A stretch of 10,386 bases of DNA from Isohypsibius dastychi (GCA_034696485.1 JAQIWT010001544.1:1-10386); one strand, 5' to 3'; numbered from the stretch's first letter, positions 1-8,723 are shown. The notes: generated by a model not told the origin, from the letters alone. Program-made: numbers and translations.

Positions 1-1
1 G

Positions 2-49
2 TTCGATGCCACCGTTGCTGCCCTCCACCAGGTTACCCTCGACAACTAA
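2..49 (+). CDS. 3' end of an unidentified gene (partial, last 15 codons)
   Basis: The window opens inside a + strand reading frame that encodes FDATVAALHQVTLDN and stops at TAA (47-49). AATAAA hexamers follow about 110 nt later, as expected for a terminal exon with a short 3' UTR. The segment is richer in G+C than the DNA after it, which also fits coding sequence. I do not recognise the protein from 15 residues and assign no function. The reading frame itself is an inference: another frame is also open over this short stretch, and the choice rests on the stop followed by poly(A) signals. The gene body lies upstream of the window. Confidence 0.45.
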   Translation, partial: FDATVAALHQVTLDN

Positions 50-156
50 ACTGGTCTTCCATGAAAAATTCTTGTTTCGTGAAACGTGACATACATAAAA
101 GGCAGTTGATTAAAAGAGACCGATGACTGAACTGCAAAAACACCCTGTCAAATGTG

Positions 157-166
157 AATAAATAAA
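157..166 (+). terminator. Poly(A) signals of the leftmost gene
   Basis: Two overlapping AATAAA hexamers (157-162 and 161-166) lie about 110 nt after the TAA at 47-49 on the same strand. They are the likely cleavage/polyadenylation signal of the partial gene. From about 190 to 540 I see no gene: the DNA is AT-rich and short reading frames there lack splice sites or recognisable content. Confidence 0.55.
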
Positions 167-539
167 GACCAAGAAGATCATGACAACCAAGGTTCTGCAT
201 GTAAAAAGGTCATCGACGTGAATAGCGGTTAATTAATTGATACCGCAATGTTCGCCACTGAAGACTTTTGAGCAATCTTTTCATAGCAAAATTATTGGAC
301 ACAGAATAAACCACTATCCATATTTTTCCGGTGGCTTTTCTCAAGCTAACCTTAAAGTTCGACCACTATGTTTTTTTAGTTTTCTTGGAGACAAGCAAAT
401 AGCGGTGAAACCGTTTAGGCTTAATTTTCAGACTACATTTGCTAATACTCAGTCTGAAATTTAGTGCTATAGCTCAAACGATTTGGCTCAAAATATTAAT
501 AGATTTTGTTCGATGGAATTCCGTAATATGAACTAAAAT

Positions 540-617
540 TCATTGTTCATCAAGAACTAGATGTTTCCAAGGTCGTAGTTCCAATGGATTTACTGGCATC
601 ACGGTAGCGGTCACCTC
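540..617 (-). CDS. Possible terminal exon of an unknown minus-strand transcript
   Basis: On the minus strand a strong acceptor, a pyrimidine-rich tract ending in GCAG, is followed by 25 open codons (ending PWKHLVLDEQ) and a TGA at 540-542. The frame enters in phase 0. It lies beyond the nAChR stop (770) and beyond that gene's AATAAA (714-719), so it would be either an alternative distal last exon of the receptor transcript or the end of another gene spanning it. No clear poly(A) hexamer follows. A 26-codon open frame is common by chance, so this is weak. Confidence 0.18.
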   Translation of the reverse strand, partial: EVTATVMPVNPLELRPWKHLVLDEQ

Positions 618-713
618 CTGCGTTAACGTTAAAGTTAAAGAGTAGAAAGCCTCCGCCTGTCGGGAGAAGGAAGAGCGGGTGGCAAAACAATTTTGTTTAT
701 ACCATTTCACGAA

Positions 714-719
714 TTTATT
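714..719 (-). terminator. Poly(A) signal of the nAChR subunit gene
   Basis: The + strand reads TTTATT, giving AATAAA on the minus strand about 50 nt after the receptor stop codon at 770-772. It is the only canonical hexamer close behind that stop and supports the placement of the 3' end. Confidence 0.6.
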
Positions 720-769
720 TGGTGGCACTTTTCAAGTGATTCCAAGAAAGCTTATTCCACGAAATCATA

Positions 770-3700
770 CTAATTTTTATACATTGGTGAAAGCACTAAC
801 AATCCAACAGTCGTCCAAAAAATCAACAAGACAAAAATATAGAAGCAAAATCTGTCCAATATTTCCGCCACTCTGCGCCATTCCGCAAAATTCTCCTCCT
901 GTTTTTTCTCCTCGTCAAAACGCAAAAGCAGACATTTAATCCGGCTGGCAATGTCACCCTCCCCGGTGATTATTTTCGGCATTGAAAATGTCGAATTTGC
1001 AATCGAAGCGTTCGTTGAGTGGGTTGATTCACATGACAATTGAGCATAATTGGGAATATTGCTGGTGTTGGCATAGCCAATCAGACAGCGAAATTCTTCC
1101 AAATCAAAGTCCCCTTCGACTTCCGGTGGCGCGGGTCGATCGGTATTAACATGATTATTGAGTGGGGCCTCTCTTGCCGTATGATTTCTATAGATTTTCG
1201 AGGAGTCCGCTCGACGAGTGTTTCGATTGCCATTGTAGAGTTGAGCATGAGCCGGAGTATGAAGTAGTTTCCCATCAACGGAATACAGTGGAGCCATAAA
1301 TGTTATTTTAGCCAGATAACGAAATGCTAATTTTCTCAGCCAGTTTGGCACTGGATTCTTTTTGATGCCACGATAATGCAGGTTCAAGATGGTCACAGAC
1401 ATTCCCACCGAAAATGAGGCGATGAACTCCGTTGCCGAAATATAAATAGCTAAAGCATAGGAACAGAATGTTCACATGCAAGACATTAAGGATGAAATAT
1501 GTTTGCGTTATGTTTCTAATATTACCGCCAAGAATGGCTATAATCGAATATTGCAAAACGATCATGGCGATAGTTTAAATTTTGGATCTGTTCAGTTTAT
1601 CACTAAATCAGAATTTTGCGTCAAATGCTTTGTTTTTAATGAGGACAAGTGATTTACCCAGAAGCGGCATGCTGTCGCTTGTTTCCGGCATCGTTTCTTC
1701 AAAATTATAGAGATAAATCAGCAATGCAGGAATAAACCGGGAAGTAATAAACTCACCTCCAATCATCAACATAAACACAGTGAAAGCCAGCAGAACCGTC
1801 AAACCTGTACCCGAGATAAATGACATAAAGCCATTAAAATCCAATTTTGTGTGAAACAAAAACCAGCCTCAACATACAGTATAGCGAGCTGCCGTACACA
1901 TTTAATTTTTCCGTTCCAAGTTGAACGATGTTCGACTCAGTATTAAAAGGTCACTTACCTAGCGTTATTTTTTCTCCAGCATCACAGGGCAGCCAGAACA
2001 ACACAATGGTCAGCATTGACAACATTACACATGGAGCAATGATGTTGTACGAATAATAAGCCGTTTTCCTGCCCAAAAATTAGCTTACACATTTACCTAT
2101 CATCAAGTAAAAAGAATTATTTGCGGACCTTCGGATGTGAAAATGAACGGTGACATCCGGAAATGGTTCCGGACAGCAGGCATAACGGTTTTCGTTTCTT
2201 ACCATTGTTGTATTTACGATGACCCATTCACCTATGTGTAACTCGATCAGAATCAAAAGAATATCCCAGTAATACCAATATCATACCACTACAATGGCAA
2301 GGATTTACATGAAAAAATATTCAAGTGATAAAACATGGTAAAACAAACCTATCGACGTAATCCGTCATGTCCACGTTTTCTTTCCGCTTCACAACATCCA
2401 GCTAATGGGGACCGTTTTAGTTTTTTTAGATCCGGTGCTTATAAAAATTTTGCATTCCAGTGAACAAACCTGATAGCCTGAAATGAAATTCATCATATCG
2501 ATTTCAAAAAGTACACCACTTGAATATTTTTACCGTCGTAAATCCATGAACCAAGCTTAAGATAACATCGCTGGTCCTGATAAAAGGAAACGAATTAACA
2601 TTCATTTATAATTTGAACTCAAATCTTAGGAGTTCAAAACATCACTCGATTATTATTATTTTTCATCGTCGTTGTTGTTTATTCTAAGTGAAATCACTGA
2701 ATAGCATGTTGGTAATGATTTCACGAGAATGTTTACGATAGTATAATATGGTATAATATGGTATATTTTCCACAATGCAGGATTGCGAGTAAGTTTTCTC
2801 GATATCGAGGCTAATATTTGTTATTACTTTCTAAAAAATGGCAAGTCTTACATCGAAGGGGAAATATGTCGTATCTATCCTGCAGGTGCTCCTCATTTTC
2901 GTCGGAGGTGACCAGAAGCAGTTCCCATCACTTTGCAGAACGACGTTTACTGGCATCAAATTCTTGTTATAATCATCTGCACTGTAATTTGAATATTCGA
3001 TTATCACCAGACATGTTTGTTTTAACGGTTGATTACTTGTTATAAAGTACGATGTCTGGGAGCCAGACTTTTGAACTTGGAACTATAACAAACAGCGAAA
3101 TAATACAGTACACTCCAAATACAGTACCTCCTCAAAATACAGTACACTCCATTTGCTTCAGTTTTACCAATTATCGTTTTAATCCCTCCAAATCTTTCCG
3201 GATCCCAGACAAGCACTTCATCCATCCATTCCTGCATGACACTCATGAGCAAAACACCAAAAACATTTGAACAACACCGAGTTCCACAAAAACATTTATT
3301 TTTAAAAATATCAAGGGTTGAACGGAAAATTGTGTCACGGATTGATTAAAACTTTGAAACCAAATCTCGATGTAATTAATGCTTGTATAACAAAGATAAA
3401 TCTGTGACCTTTTCCAATATATTACTACATACCTGCTCAAGCCAAACATTGATTGTCAGAACTTGATTCCGTTCATCGACGCTGGATATTTGAGTAAGAA
3501 CAAATCCTAACAAACTTCACTTCGTAGCTCAATTAAACAAAGAAATAAATATTATAATACGTACCTATTTTGACAGTCATAGTTGTCGATGCATTTACAA
3601 CTGGTCTTCCGGCTCTTTCATAATTCTGCATCAAATGATGTAGTAATCGATGTTCGTCACTTGTTCGTTTATGAGGGAACTCATCTGAATAAATAATGAA

Positions 3701-3905
3701 ATCGATAAATTCAACAAAAATCCTGTTCGCGTGATTCATTTTTCTTACCTTTGTACGAAGTTTGGACGCGATAACTGAACGGGATTTCGCTCTCATAATC
3801 CCACTGGCAAAACACTCCGTTTAGAGTAACAGCCAGAATAAACCAGAACCCCTCCATTCGGAATACTTTTCTGAATAAGGCACTTTGCAAAACATCATAT
3901 GGCAT
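770..3905 (-). CDS. Nicotinic acetylcholine receptor alpha-type subunit (Cys-loop ligand-gated ion channel), 14 coding exons
   Basis: This is a subunit of a pentameric, cation-selective, acetylcholine-gated channel of the neuronal or muscle plasma membrane. Exons read on the minus strand: 3905-3749, 3684-3565, 3506-3433, 3231-3168, 3082-3037, 2981-2852, 2576-2534, 2477-2470, 2401-2357, 2241-2129, 2068-1959, 1804-1757, 1696-1658, 1449-770. The joined frame is 558 aa. Visible in order: a hydrophobic signal segment (MEGFWFILAVTLNGVFC; either the ATG at 3905 or the one at 3857 could start it); agonist loop D (WLEQEWMDEVLVWDP); loop A (WLPDIVLYN); the Cys-loop with exactly 13 residues between cysteines (about C187 and C201) containing FPFD; loop B (SWIYDGYQ); the vicinal Cys pair YACCPEP (about 251-252), which marks an alpha-type subunit; TM1; EKITLG into TM2 (LTVLLAFTVFMLMIG); PETSDSMPLL; TM3; a cytoplasmic loop of about 130 residues with an amphipathic helix (FAEWRRVAEILDRF); and TM4 ending at LSPMYKN. 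N-glycosylation sequons NAS and NTT occur in the ectodomain. The family assignment is near certain; the orthologous group is not. The exon 9/10 junction is uncertain: the better-looking sites break the frame. Confidence 0.93.
2470..2477 (-). other. 8-nt microexon of the nAChR subunit gene
   Basis: The minus strand reads TTTCAG|GCTATCAG|GTTTGT. Exon 7 ends GAC+G and exon 9 starts CTG GAT; only inclusion of these 8 nt keeps the frame, giving SWIYD-G-Y-Q-LDV, which matches the loop B region of the family (GSWxYDGxQLDL). Direct joining of exon 7 to exon 9 shifts the frame and reaches TAG at the end of exon 9. The flanking introns are 56 nt (2478-2533) and 68 nt (2402-2469). The following donor, GTTTGT, is weak. 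Confidence 0.7.
2741..2765 (+). repeat. Short tandem repeat (GTATAATATG), about 2.5 copies
   Basis: Two exact 10-bp copies and a partial third lie within the 275-nt intron 6 of the receptor gene (2577-2851). It appears to be a simple repeat with no visible function. Confidence 0.6.
3102..3150 (+). repeat. Three copies of AATACAGTAC(AC)TCC inside receptor intron 4
   Basis: Copies begin at 3102, 3118 and 3136; the first and third are identical (AATACAGTACACTCC) and the middle one lacks AC. They occupy most of the 85-nt intron 4 (3083-3167), so they lie between the loop D exon and the loop A exon. The array is probably a recent local duplication. A protein-binding role is possible but not shown. 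Confidence 0.6.
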
Positions 3906-4766
3906 CGTGGTATATTTTCAGCGACGAAGAAGTTTGAAATTCCGGTACATCTCCAGGGACCACTTTGGTTAGCGAAGAGTTAAGTAGCCGATAAATGGTC
4001 CTGAATAGTCCCAAGATTATCCAAGGGGTGTAGAAAATTGAAAGTTGAATTCATTTGGCATTCATAGATTACATCCCGCCGTGCAATGCATCCCAATGCG
4101 TATCCGGTTCATAGAAGCGCGCTGCTTATTTGAATTCTGGACGCAGATTGTATTTATTCAGCAACACGATATTCCCTCTTCTTTTGCCATGCCAATCACC
4201 GTTTCCCAAACACACTCTGGTGGTCTGTTTTGACGGCCGTCCTCCCGCAACATTTTCTCCTAATCCCCAATTTTCTTAGCCTGCATGAAAGGGATTTGGT
4301 TACGTATTGATGTGTATTTTATGGTTAAGGCCACAGAAAACGCATTATTATTGAACAAGCACGTAAAGTATGTCCCTCGCTTTTGATCTTCCACGAATGT
4401 CCGCATACGTTTTTTGACAGATTCGATTTACTGAAAACCAATATTTTATGAATCGATAGCTATCAAATCAGACGCTTCCCTAAGCAGATTATGATCATCA
4501 TCAATATTATATATTTCTTTCTCAAATCAACTGAACAAGTGCCCTAATTATCCAGGCTCCTTCGCGATTATGAACAAAATAAGATCAAGTTAAATTTGAA
4601 ATGCAAACGAAGTTAATTAATCAATTTTCATTTAATTTTGAACCAAACAATTTGTTGTGGGCACGATAGCAAGATTAGCAAGATTAATGACCATATATTT
4701 TATCAGATTTCCTCTTCACGAACTGAACTGATATAAGATAAGAAGGCAAAAAAACTTCTTTTCTCT
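3906..4766. other. Gene-poor interval upstream of the receptor gene
   Basis: I see no recognisable gene, tRNA or transposon end here. The stretch is AT-rich (for example 4490-4740) with a duplicated TAGCAAGATTA near 4667-4687. A short minus-strand frame of 31 codons (4253-4158, ending GISCC) follows a plausible acceptor (TTAG at 4260-4258 or GCAG near 4275). It is slightly GC-richer than its surroundings and could be an untranslated or coding exon upstream of the receptor ATG, but a frame of that size proves nothing. Confidence 0.4.
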
Positions 4767-4844
4767 ATACACCATAACCTACCTATATGGGAAAATTGAA
4801 ATCTACGAGTTTCAATGGTCCCATATAGGTACGTTATGGTGTAT
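4767..4844. repeat. 78-nt near-perfect inverted repeat (hairpin; pre-miRNA-like or short palindromic element)
   Basis: Arms 4767-4801 and 4810-4844 are 35 nt each and pair at 32 of 35 positions around an 8-nt loop (4802-4809, TCTACGAG). The mismatches are one C/C at the 13th pair and two adjacent A/G pairs at the 27th and 28th. The arms begin ATACACCATAAC and end GTTATGGTGTAT. Stem length and small internal mismatches suit a microRNA precursor on either strand, but I do not recognise a known mature sequence. The symmetric form also suits a miniature palindromic transposon; the ends lie at TA dinucleotides, but no longer target duplication is visible. Confidence 0.75.
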
Positions 4845-4887
4845 TTCAAAATTTACTCCTTGGAACGAACACAAGAACTCAACTCAC

Positions 4888-5105
4888 CTTGACCGTCGAA
4901 TAATCAAAATAAGAACGTAAGGGAGGCGGAGCGCCACCACTTGACCACACAGGTGGCGCCAGCTGACTGGATATTTATGTTCCTGCAAAACAACAACACT
5001 GATAATTTTGTCTTCCCTTTTCCCCGAAGAAAGCGCAATCAATGGATCTCCGAATAGAATATAACCAGTAATTTCAATCCGAAGGATATAATCCAGTTGC
5101 TCACC
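4888..5105 (-). other. Possible spliced antisense/upstream leader exons opposite the transporter 5' end
   Basis: On the minus strand, donor GATAAAG|GTGAGC (exon edge 5105) pairs with acceptor TTGTTTTGCAG|GA (exon from 4982), enclosing a 122-nt intron. The 95-nt exon 4982-4888 then ends at CAAG|GTGAGT. Joined in any frame the first pair meets stops, so these would be untranslated exons. They could be 5' leader exons of the receptor gene starting antisense to the transporter, or a separate noncoding RNA. This rests only on splice-site consensus. Confidence 0.2.
4931..4959. promoter_or_regulatory. Inverted pair of CTCF-like core motifs
   Basis: GCGCCACC (4931-4938) and GGTGGCGC (4952-4959) form an 8-bp perfect inverted repeat with a 13-nt spacer. 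The right-hand copy reads AGGTGGCGC (4951-4959), which equals the core CTCF motif described in Drosophila; the left-hand copy on the other strand reads TGGTGGCGC. The pair sits in a GC-rich island between divergent genes (receptor to the left, transporter to the right), a typical place for an insulator. Binding is inferred from the motif only. Confidence 0.4.
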
Positions 5106-5170
5106 TTTATCAAACTTCAAACGGATTAAAGTCTTCACCGGAGCGGTACTCTCGACGAAGCGAAATCGTG

Positions 5171-6703
5171 ATGGGCAGCCAAAAAATCCCTCGAGTTCCG
5201 AATACTCCAGAAACGAATGCCTCATCCCGTGGACCTCGAATTGTATATGCAATCGCATTTCTCGATTTGTTTGCCGTCAGCATGTTGACTCCTCTACTGC
5301 GGAAGCAGACACTCGAGATGGGCAGCTCATTCACAACTGCGGGATTAATTGGTAGCGTTTACGCCGCTGCACAGCTGATCTCAAGTCCCATCGTTGGGGA
5401 TTGGTAATGACGTGATAGTTTAGCATCAATCCCCCCACTTTTCACTGCAAATCACAAATCCCATTAAGAAATAGTAATGAATAAAGAAATGTCAACTGCC
5501 ACCAACGTTTACTTTTACTTACAGGTCCGATCGATTTGGACGAACCAAAACAATGTTCATTCTCTCACTTTTGGCGTCCGTTGGCTATTTGACTCTTGCA
5601 GTTGCATACAGTTGGATGCCATTGCTGTTTTTGGGACGGGTTATCTGCGGATGTTTTAAGCATACCCAAACGCTGAGCAAAGCGTATTTGGCTGACTTTG
5701 TTCATCCAACTCAACATCAACATTTGAAGAACCAACCGGAAGTGGAAAATCGCTCGAAAGAAAATCGGAATTTTGGGAAGTTTATGACATACTCTACATT
5801 GGGATTTGTTGGTTAGTTTGTTATTTGAAATAATGCAAATACGTTGACACGCCCTTTTTACAGTTGGTCCGGTGATTGGCGGTCATTTAGCCGGTTTTAA
5901 GGACGGATTTCATCTAATATCTGCAATTGTGGCAGCTATTTTTGTCCTCAATGCCGGATTAATTTATTTTTACCTACCGAATTCGCCGAGTTTTGAAAGA
6001 AAGAAACATCGCGCAGAAGCCAAAAATGCTGTCCATGGCGCAGTTGTCCGGAGGACTCTCGTCGAAAATGCGGATATATTCTTGCTGCAACTATGCGTCT
6101 CCTTCAGCGTTCTCATCGTCCGAACAAACTATGTAATCGAAGACAAATTGAATTTGGAATTAATTTGGAAGCTTCATTGCCGAGTTTGCTACCTTAGTTT
6201 TTTTCTGACGATTTCCACGTGTAACTTTCCAGGGTCTACACATCGAAAAAAACTTTGGAATATCGGTACAATACGCAGGCTACATAACCTCCTATCAAGC
6301 ACTCCTCGGAGTTTTCGGATCAGCCTGTGTGTCGATCCATGCAATTATGAAGCATTACGAGGACAACCGGAAGTTGATGTTGCACACAACAATCTTAATC
6401 GGGCTCTCAGTTGTTGGAATCGCCTACAGTTCCAGCTTCTCAGTTTATATATTATCATTAACAGTTCTGAATTTCATGACACCGTTCAGCCGGCTAGCGA
6501 ATATAAGACAGTTGACCGAAAGGTCACATAGCCCGGAACATCATGGATTTCTTATGGGGACCAGCCAATCTGTTGGATCATTTGCTCGCCTTTCCAGTTC
6601 TTTTCTCGCCGGCATTTTCCAGGACTATTTCGTCGCTGGACCGGAAATCATCTCCGTTGCACTCACTTCTATAGCCGTCTTTCAAATTTTGTTCAAGTAT
6701 TAA
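5171..6703 (+). CDS. MFSD9: MFSD9-like major facilitator superfamily transporter, 4 exons
   Basis: This is a multi-pass membrane transporter of the TetA-like branch of the major facilitator superfamily; MFSD9 proteins have no settled substrate. Exons are 5171-5403, 5525-5811, 5864-6132 and 6233-6703; introns are 121, 52 and 100 nt, all GT-AG. The joined frame gives 419 aa, a usual size for a 12-helix MFS protein. I chose the ATG at 5171; the frame can be read back to a GTG at 5168, which is not a likely start. Visible: TM1 (RIVYAIAFLDLFAVSMLTPLL), MFS motif A split over intron 1 (GDWSDRFGRTK), GRVICGCFKHT before TM5 as in the MFSD9 group, LGFVVGPVIGGHLAGF in TM5, and a second half with YAGYITSYQALLGVFGS. 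The C-terminus is ILFKY. The gene is convergent with ATG14. MFSD10 or another TetA-like member is the main alternative name. Confidence 0.85.
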
Positions 6704-6734
6704 TGTTCAGTTGCCGTTATGATTTTCCTATTTT

Positions 6735-6750
6735 TTTAAATATATTTAAA
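6735..6750. terminator. AT palindrome between convergent genes, possible shared poly(A) element
   Basis: TTTAAATATATTTAAA is a perfect 16-bp palindrome lying 31 nt after the transporter stop and 87 nt after the ATG14 stop on the other strand. It contains the poly(A) variant AATATA on both strands, and a second + strand AATATA occurs at 6788-6793. No canonical AATAAA lies in this 134-bp gap on either strand, so this may serve both transcripts. Confidence 0.4.
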
Positions 6751-6837
6751 CCACCGTTTTAAAATTAAGACACATGAAAATATCACGAATATAAAAGACT
6801 GAAAACAAGTTCCGTTACACCGAAAATTTCTGACAAA

Positions 6838-8641
6838 TCATCTGGGCCGCCGCGGTTCTAACCGGGTTTCCGGCGGATGTTGAATGGTGGAGCGCCACAA
6901 GGAGGAAATGCCGGCAACAGCCGTCCCGAATGTCGAACGTGTCAGCTGATCTTGGGGATTAGCACTGGGTAAAACGGAAGAAGATGCAGCCGGGATACTT
7001 TCCCAATCCATTTCATCCAATCCGTCAGCATCCAACATTTCGGTGCGCAGTTGCTGCTGGTCATCAGCCGTATCTTGTAAACTATTTGTTGTGGTGGCGG
7101 TCTCTTCTTCCGTAAAGACCAGGACGTTGCTGAGATCGTATGGGCCAGTCCTATAATAAACGCAACAAATCGTCAAATTATTTGAAAAATGTTGTGTAGA
7201 AAAGAGTTTTGGGTCAGTTGCGCCGAAGTGGAAGGAAGATAAATTTGTCGACAAACAATGGAGGGCATAGCAAAAACTGTTTTCAAAACGGGTTTCGTGA
7301 ACACGCGAACCAACATTCCGAAGTTTCGAGCAAACTAATTATAATAAACTGCGTTCGTTAATTATTCCTTTTAAATGAAAGTTTGTCCAGTATTTTATTT
7401 CATTTAAAATTTATTAGTTGGTCGTTCTAAAATCGACCGAAAGAACCCTGAAGACATTTCAATAATTCTGCAAGTGAAATCGTCATTTTCCAAAGTAATA
7501 TGTTTTTACTGGAGACTCCAATCGAGAAAAGAGAGCAAAATTTTCGCGGATATTCACTGATGCAGAATACTACTCACGAATATAATAATGGACTAGGAAA
7601 TGACGCTCACCTTCCAAGCTGCTTCCATTTCAACAGTTTCAACAAATTCCCAATCGTTTCTTTAAGAGACAAATCTTCAACACGGATGCCTTGAGATGAA
7701 CACAAAGTTAAAATATTCCAGTTCAGCTGATAAACCGCTTTCTGAAACGAGCTCTCGTCCAAATCGGTTCCCAAAAACAGGCTGAAATCGACGAGATCGG
7801 GCATTTGAAAGTCCAATATTTGCAACAAAATATGCAACAACTGCGCCGTCATTCCCAACCCAGCCGGAACTTCGTACAACGGATTCCGAATGTTCACTTC
7901 CGGTGGTAAATCATGGGAAATCTGAGATGCATAATTGTGATAAGCCGAATAATTCCCGTTAATCGGTAAAATCGGCTCCAAAATCCGGCAATATTCTGCA
8001 TTCAGACAATGAGGCGATGGCTTGAAGGGCATTAATTTATCATCCAATTCGATGACGGGATAAATATGTCTCGTCACTTGCTTAATTGCAGCTTGTCTTC
8101 TCTTAATCACATCGATTTCCATCAGGTACGATGCTCTTCTCAGCTCATCCACCGCTTTCCGATCATTCAGAATTTTCTTTTTGACCGCCGTACAACGCTG
8201 CTGAAGCTCCTCAAATTTCCGATTTTCTTTCTCCACTTCCGCCTTGGTTTCTTCGATGCGATTATTCATCCGATGATTTTCTGCTTGAATGCCTTCCAAG
8301 TTGGTGCGTAGCGTTTTGACGACCCATTTTCGTCGATCAATCGCTCTTTTTAATTCCTCATTCTTTCTGATTTCTTCAGATTCACTAAGAATGTCTTTAG
8401 CAATTTGAAGACGCTTCTGGTTAGCTTGAAGCAGCTCCAATCGACGGTCCGAGAAGCGAGATCCATCTGTCGTTGCTGAACATGTGAAATTCCCGTGTAT
8501 TATGCATTCTGCACAGAAAAACGTCAGAGCTTTATTGGAGCAGCTTTTGCATATCCAGGAGGCGTTTATCGTGTGGAGAGCATCCAGATCGTTGATGGCT
8601 TCCGCCAGATCGGTAGTGGAATCTTTAAAGGCAGCAGACAT
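6838..8641 (-). CDS. ATG14: ATG14/Barkor, autophagy-specific subunit of the class III PI3-kinase complex, 2 exons
   Basis: ATG14 binds Beclin 1/Vps34/Vps15 (complex I) and brings it to the ER and forming autophagosomes, where PI3P is made. Exons on the minus strand are 8641-7611 and 7150-6838, with a 460-nt intron; the frame gives 447 aa against about 490 in vertebrates. Visible in order: an N-terminal cysteine cluster (CKSC and, ten residues on, CAEC, about residues 31-46); a long charged coiled coil (about 70-180) rich in K/E/R/Q; the globular core with NGNYSAYHNY, LLHILLQILDFQMP and KAVYQLNWNILTLC; then KQLGR|TGPYDL spanning the intron, which matches the LGRSGP of the vertebrate protein and confirms the splice. 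The C-terminal exon resembles the BATS membrane-sensing region: an acidic stretch, DEMDWESIP, a Ser-rich linker and an amphipathic helix (GTAVAGISSLWRSTI) that would bind curved membranes. An acceptor-like TTTTCAG lies 13 nt before the ATG, so a 5' UTR intron is possible. Confidence 0.92.
7369..7409. repeat. Perfect 12-bp inverted repeat in the ATG14 intron
   Basis: TTTTAAATGAAA (7369-7380) and TTTCATTTAAAA (7398-7409) are exact reverse complements with a 17-nt spacer. They lie inside the 460-nt intron (7151-7610), the largest intron in the window. They may form a hairpin in the pre-mRNA; AT-rich composition raises the chance of coincidence. Confidence 0.5.
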
Positions 8642-8723
8642 TCTCTGTGACTTTCTGAAAACAAAGAACCAGTTTATCGAGTGTCAATAATGCACCTTGG
8701 CATGAGTTGCTCAAAGTTGAACC

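Noticed and set aside
2480-2513. Reading FEIDMMNFISGYQ as coding next to the microexon
   Set aside because: It resembles receptor sequence at first glance, but it is out of frame with exon 7 and no acceptor exists upstream of it. The simpler reading is intron plus 8-nt microexon.
770-3905. Prokaryotic-type Cys-loop channel or a receptor pseudogene
   Set aside because: Introns, the Cys-loop, vicinal cysteines and the large TM3-TM4 loop are animal nAChR features. Only one of 13 junctions is problematic, and there are no internal stops in exons.
4884-5258. 124-aa minus-strand frame overlapping the transporter start
   Set aside because: It is partly antisense to transporter exon 1 and contains strong internal splice sites. 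No domain is recognisable, and the splice-joined version is not open.
8066-8690. Plus-strand frames of 81 and 68 aa within 8066-8690
   Set aside because: They are antisense shadows of ATG14 exon 1, whose protein is clearly recognisable.
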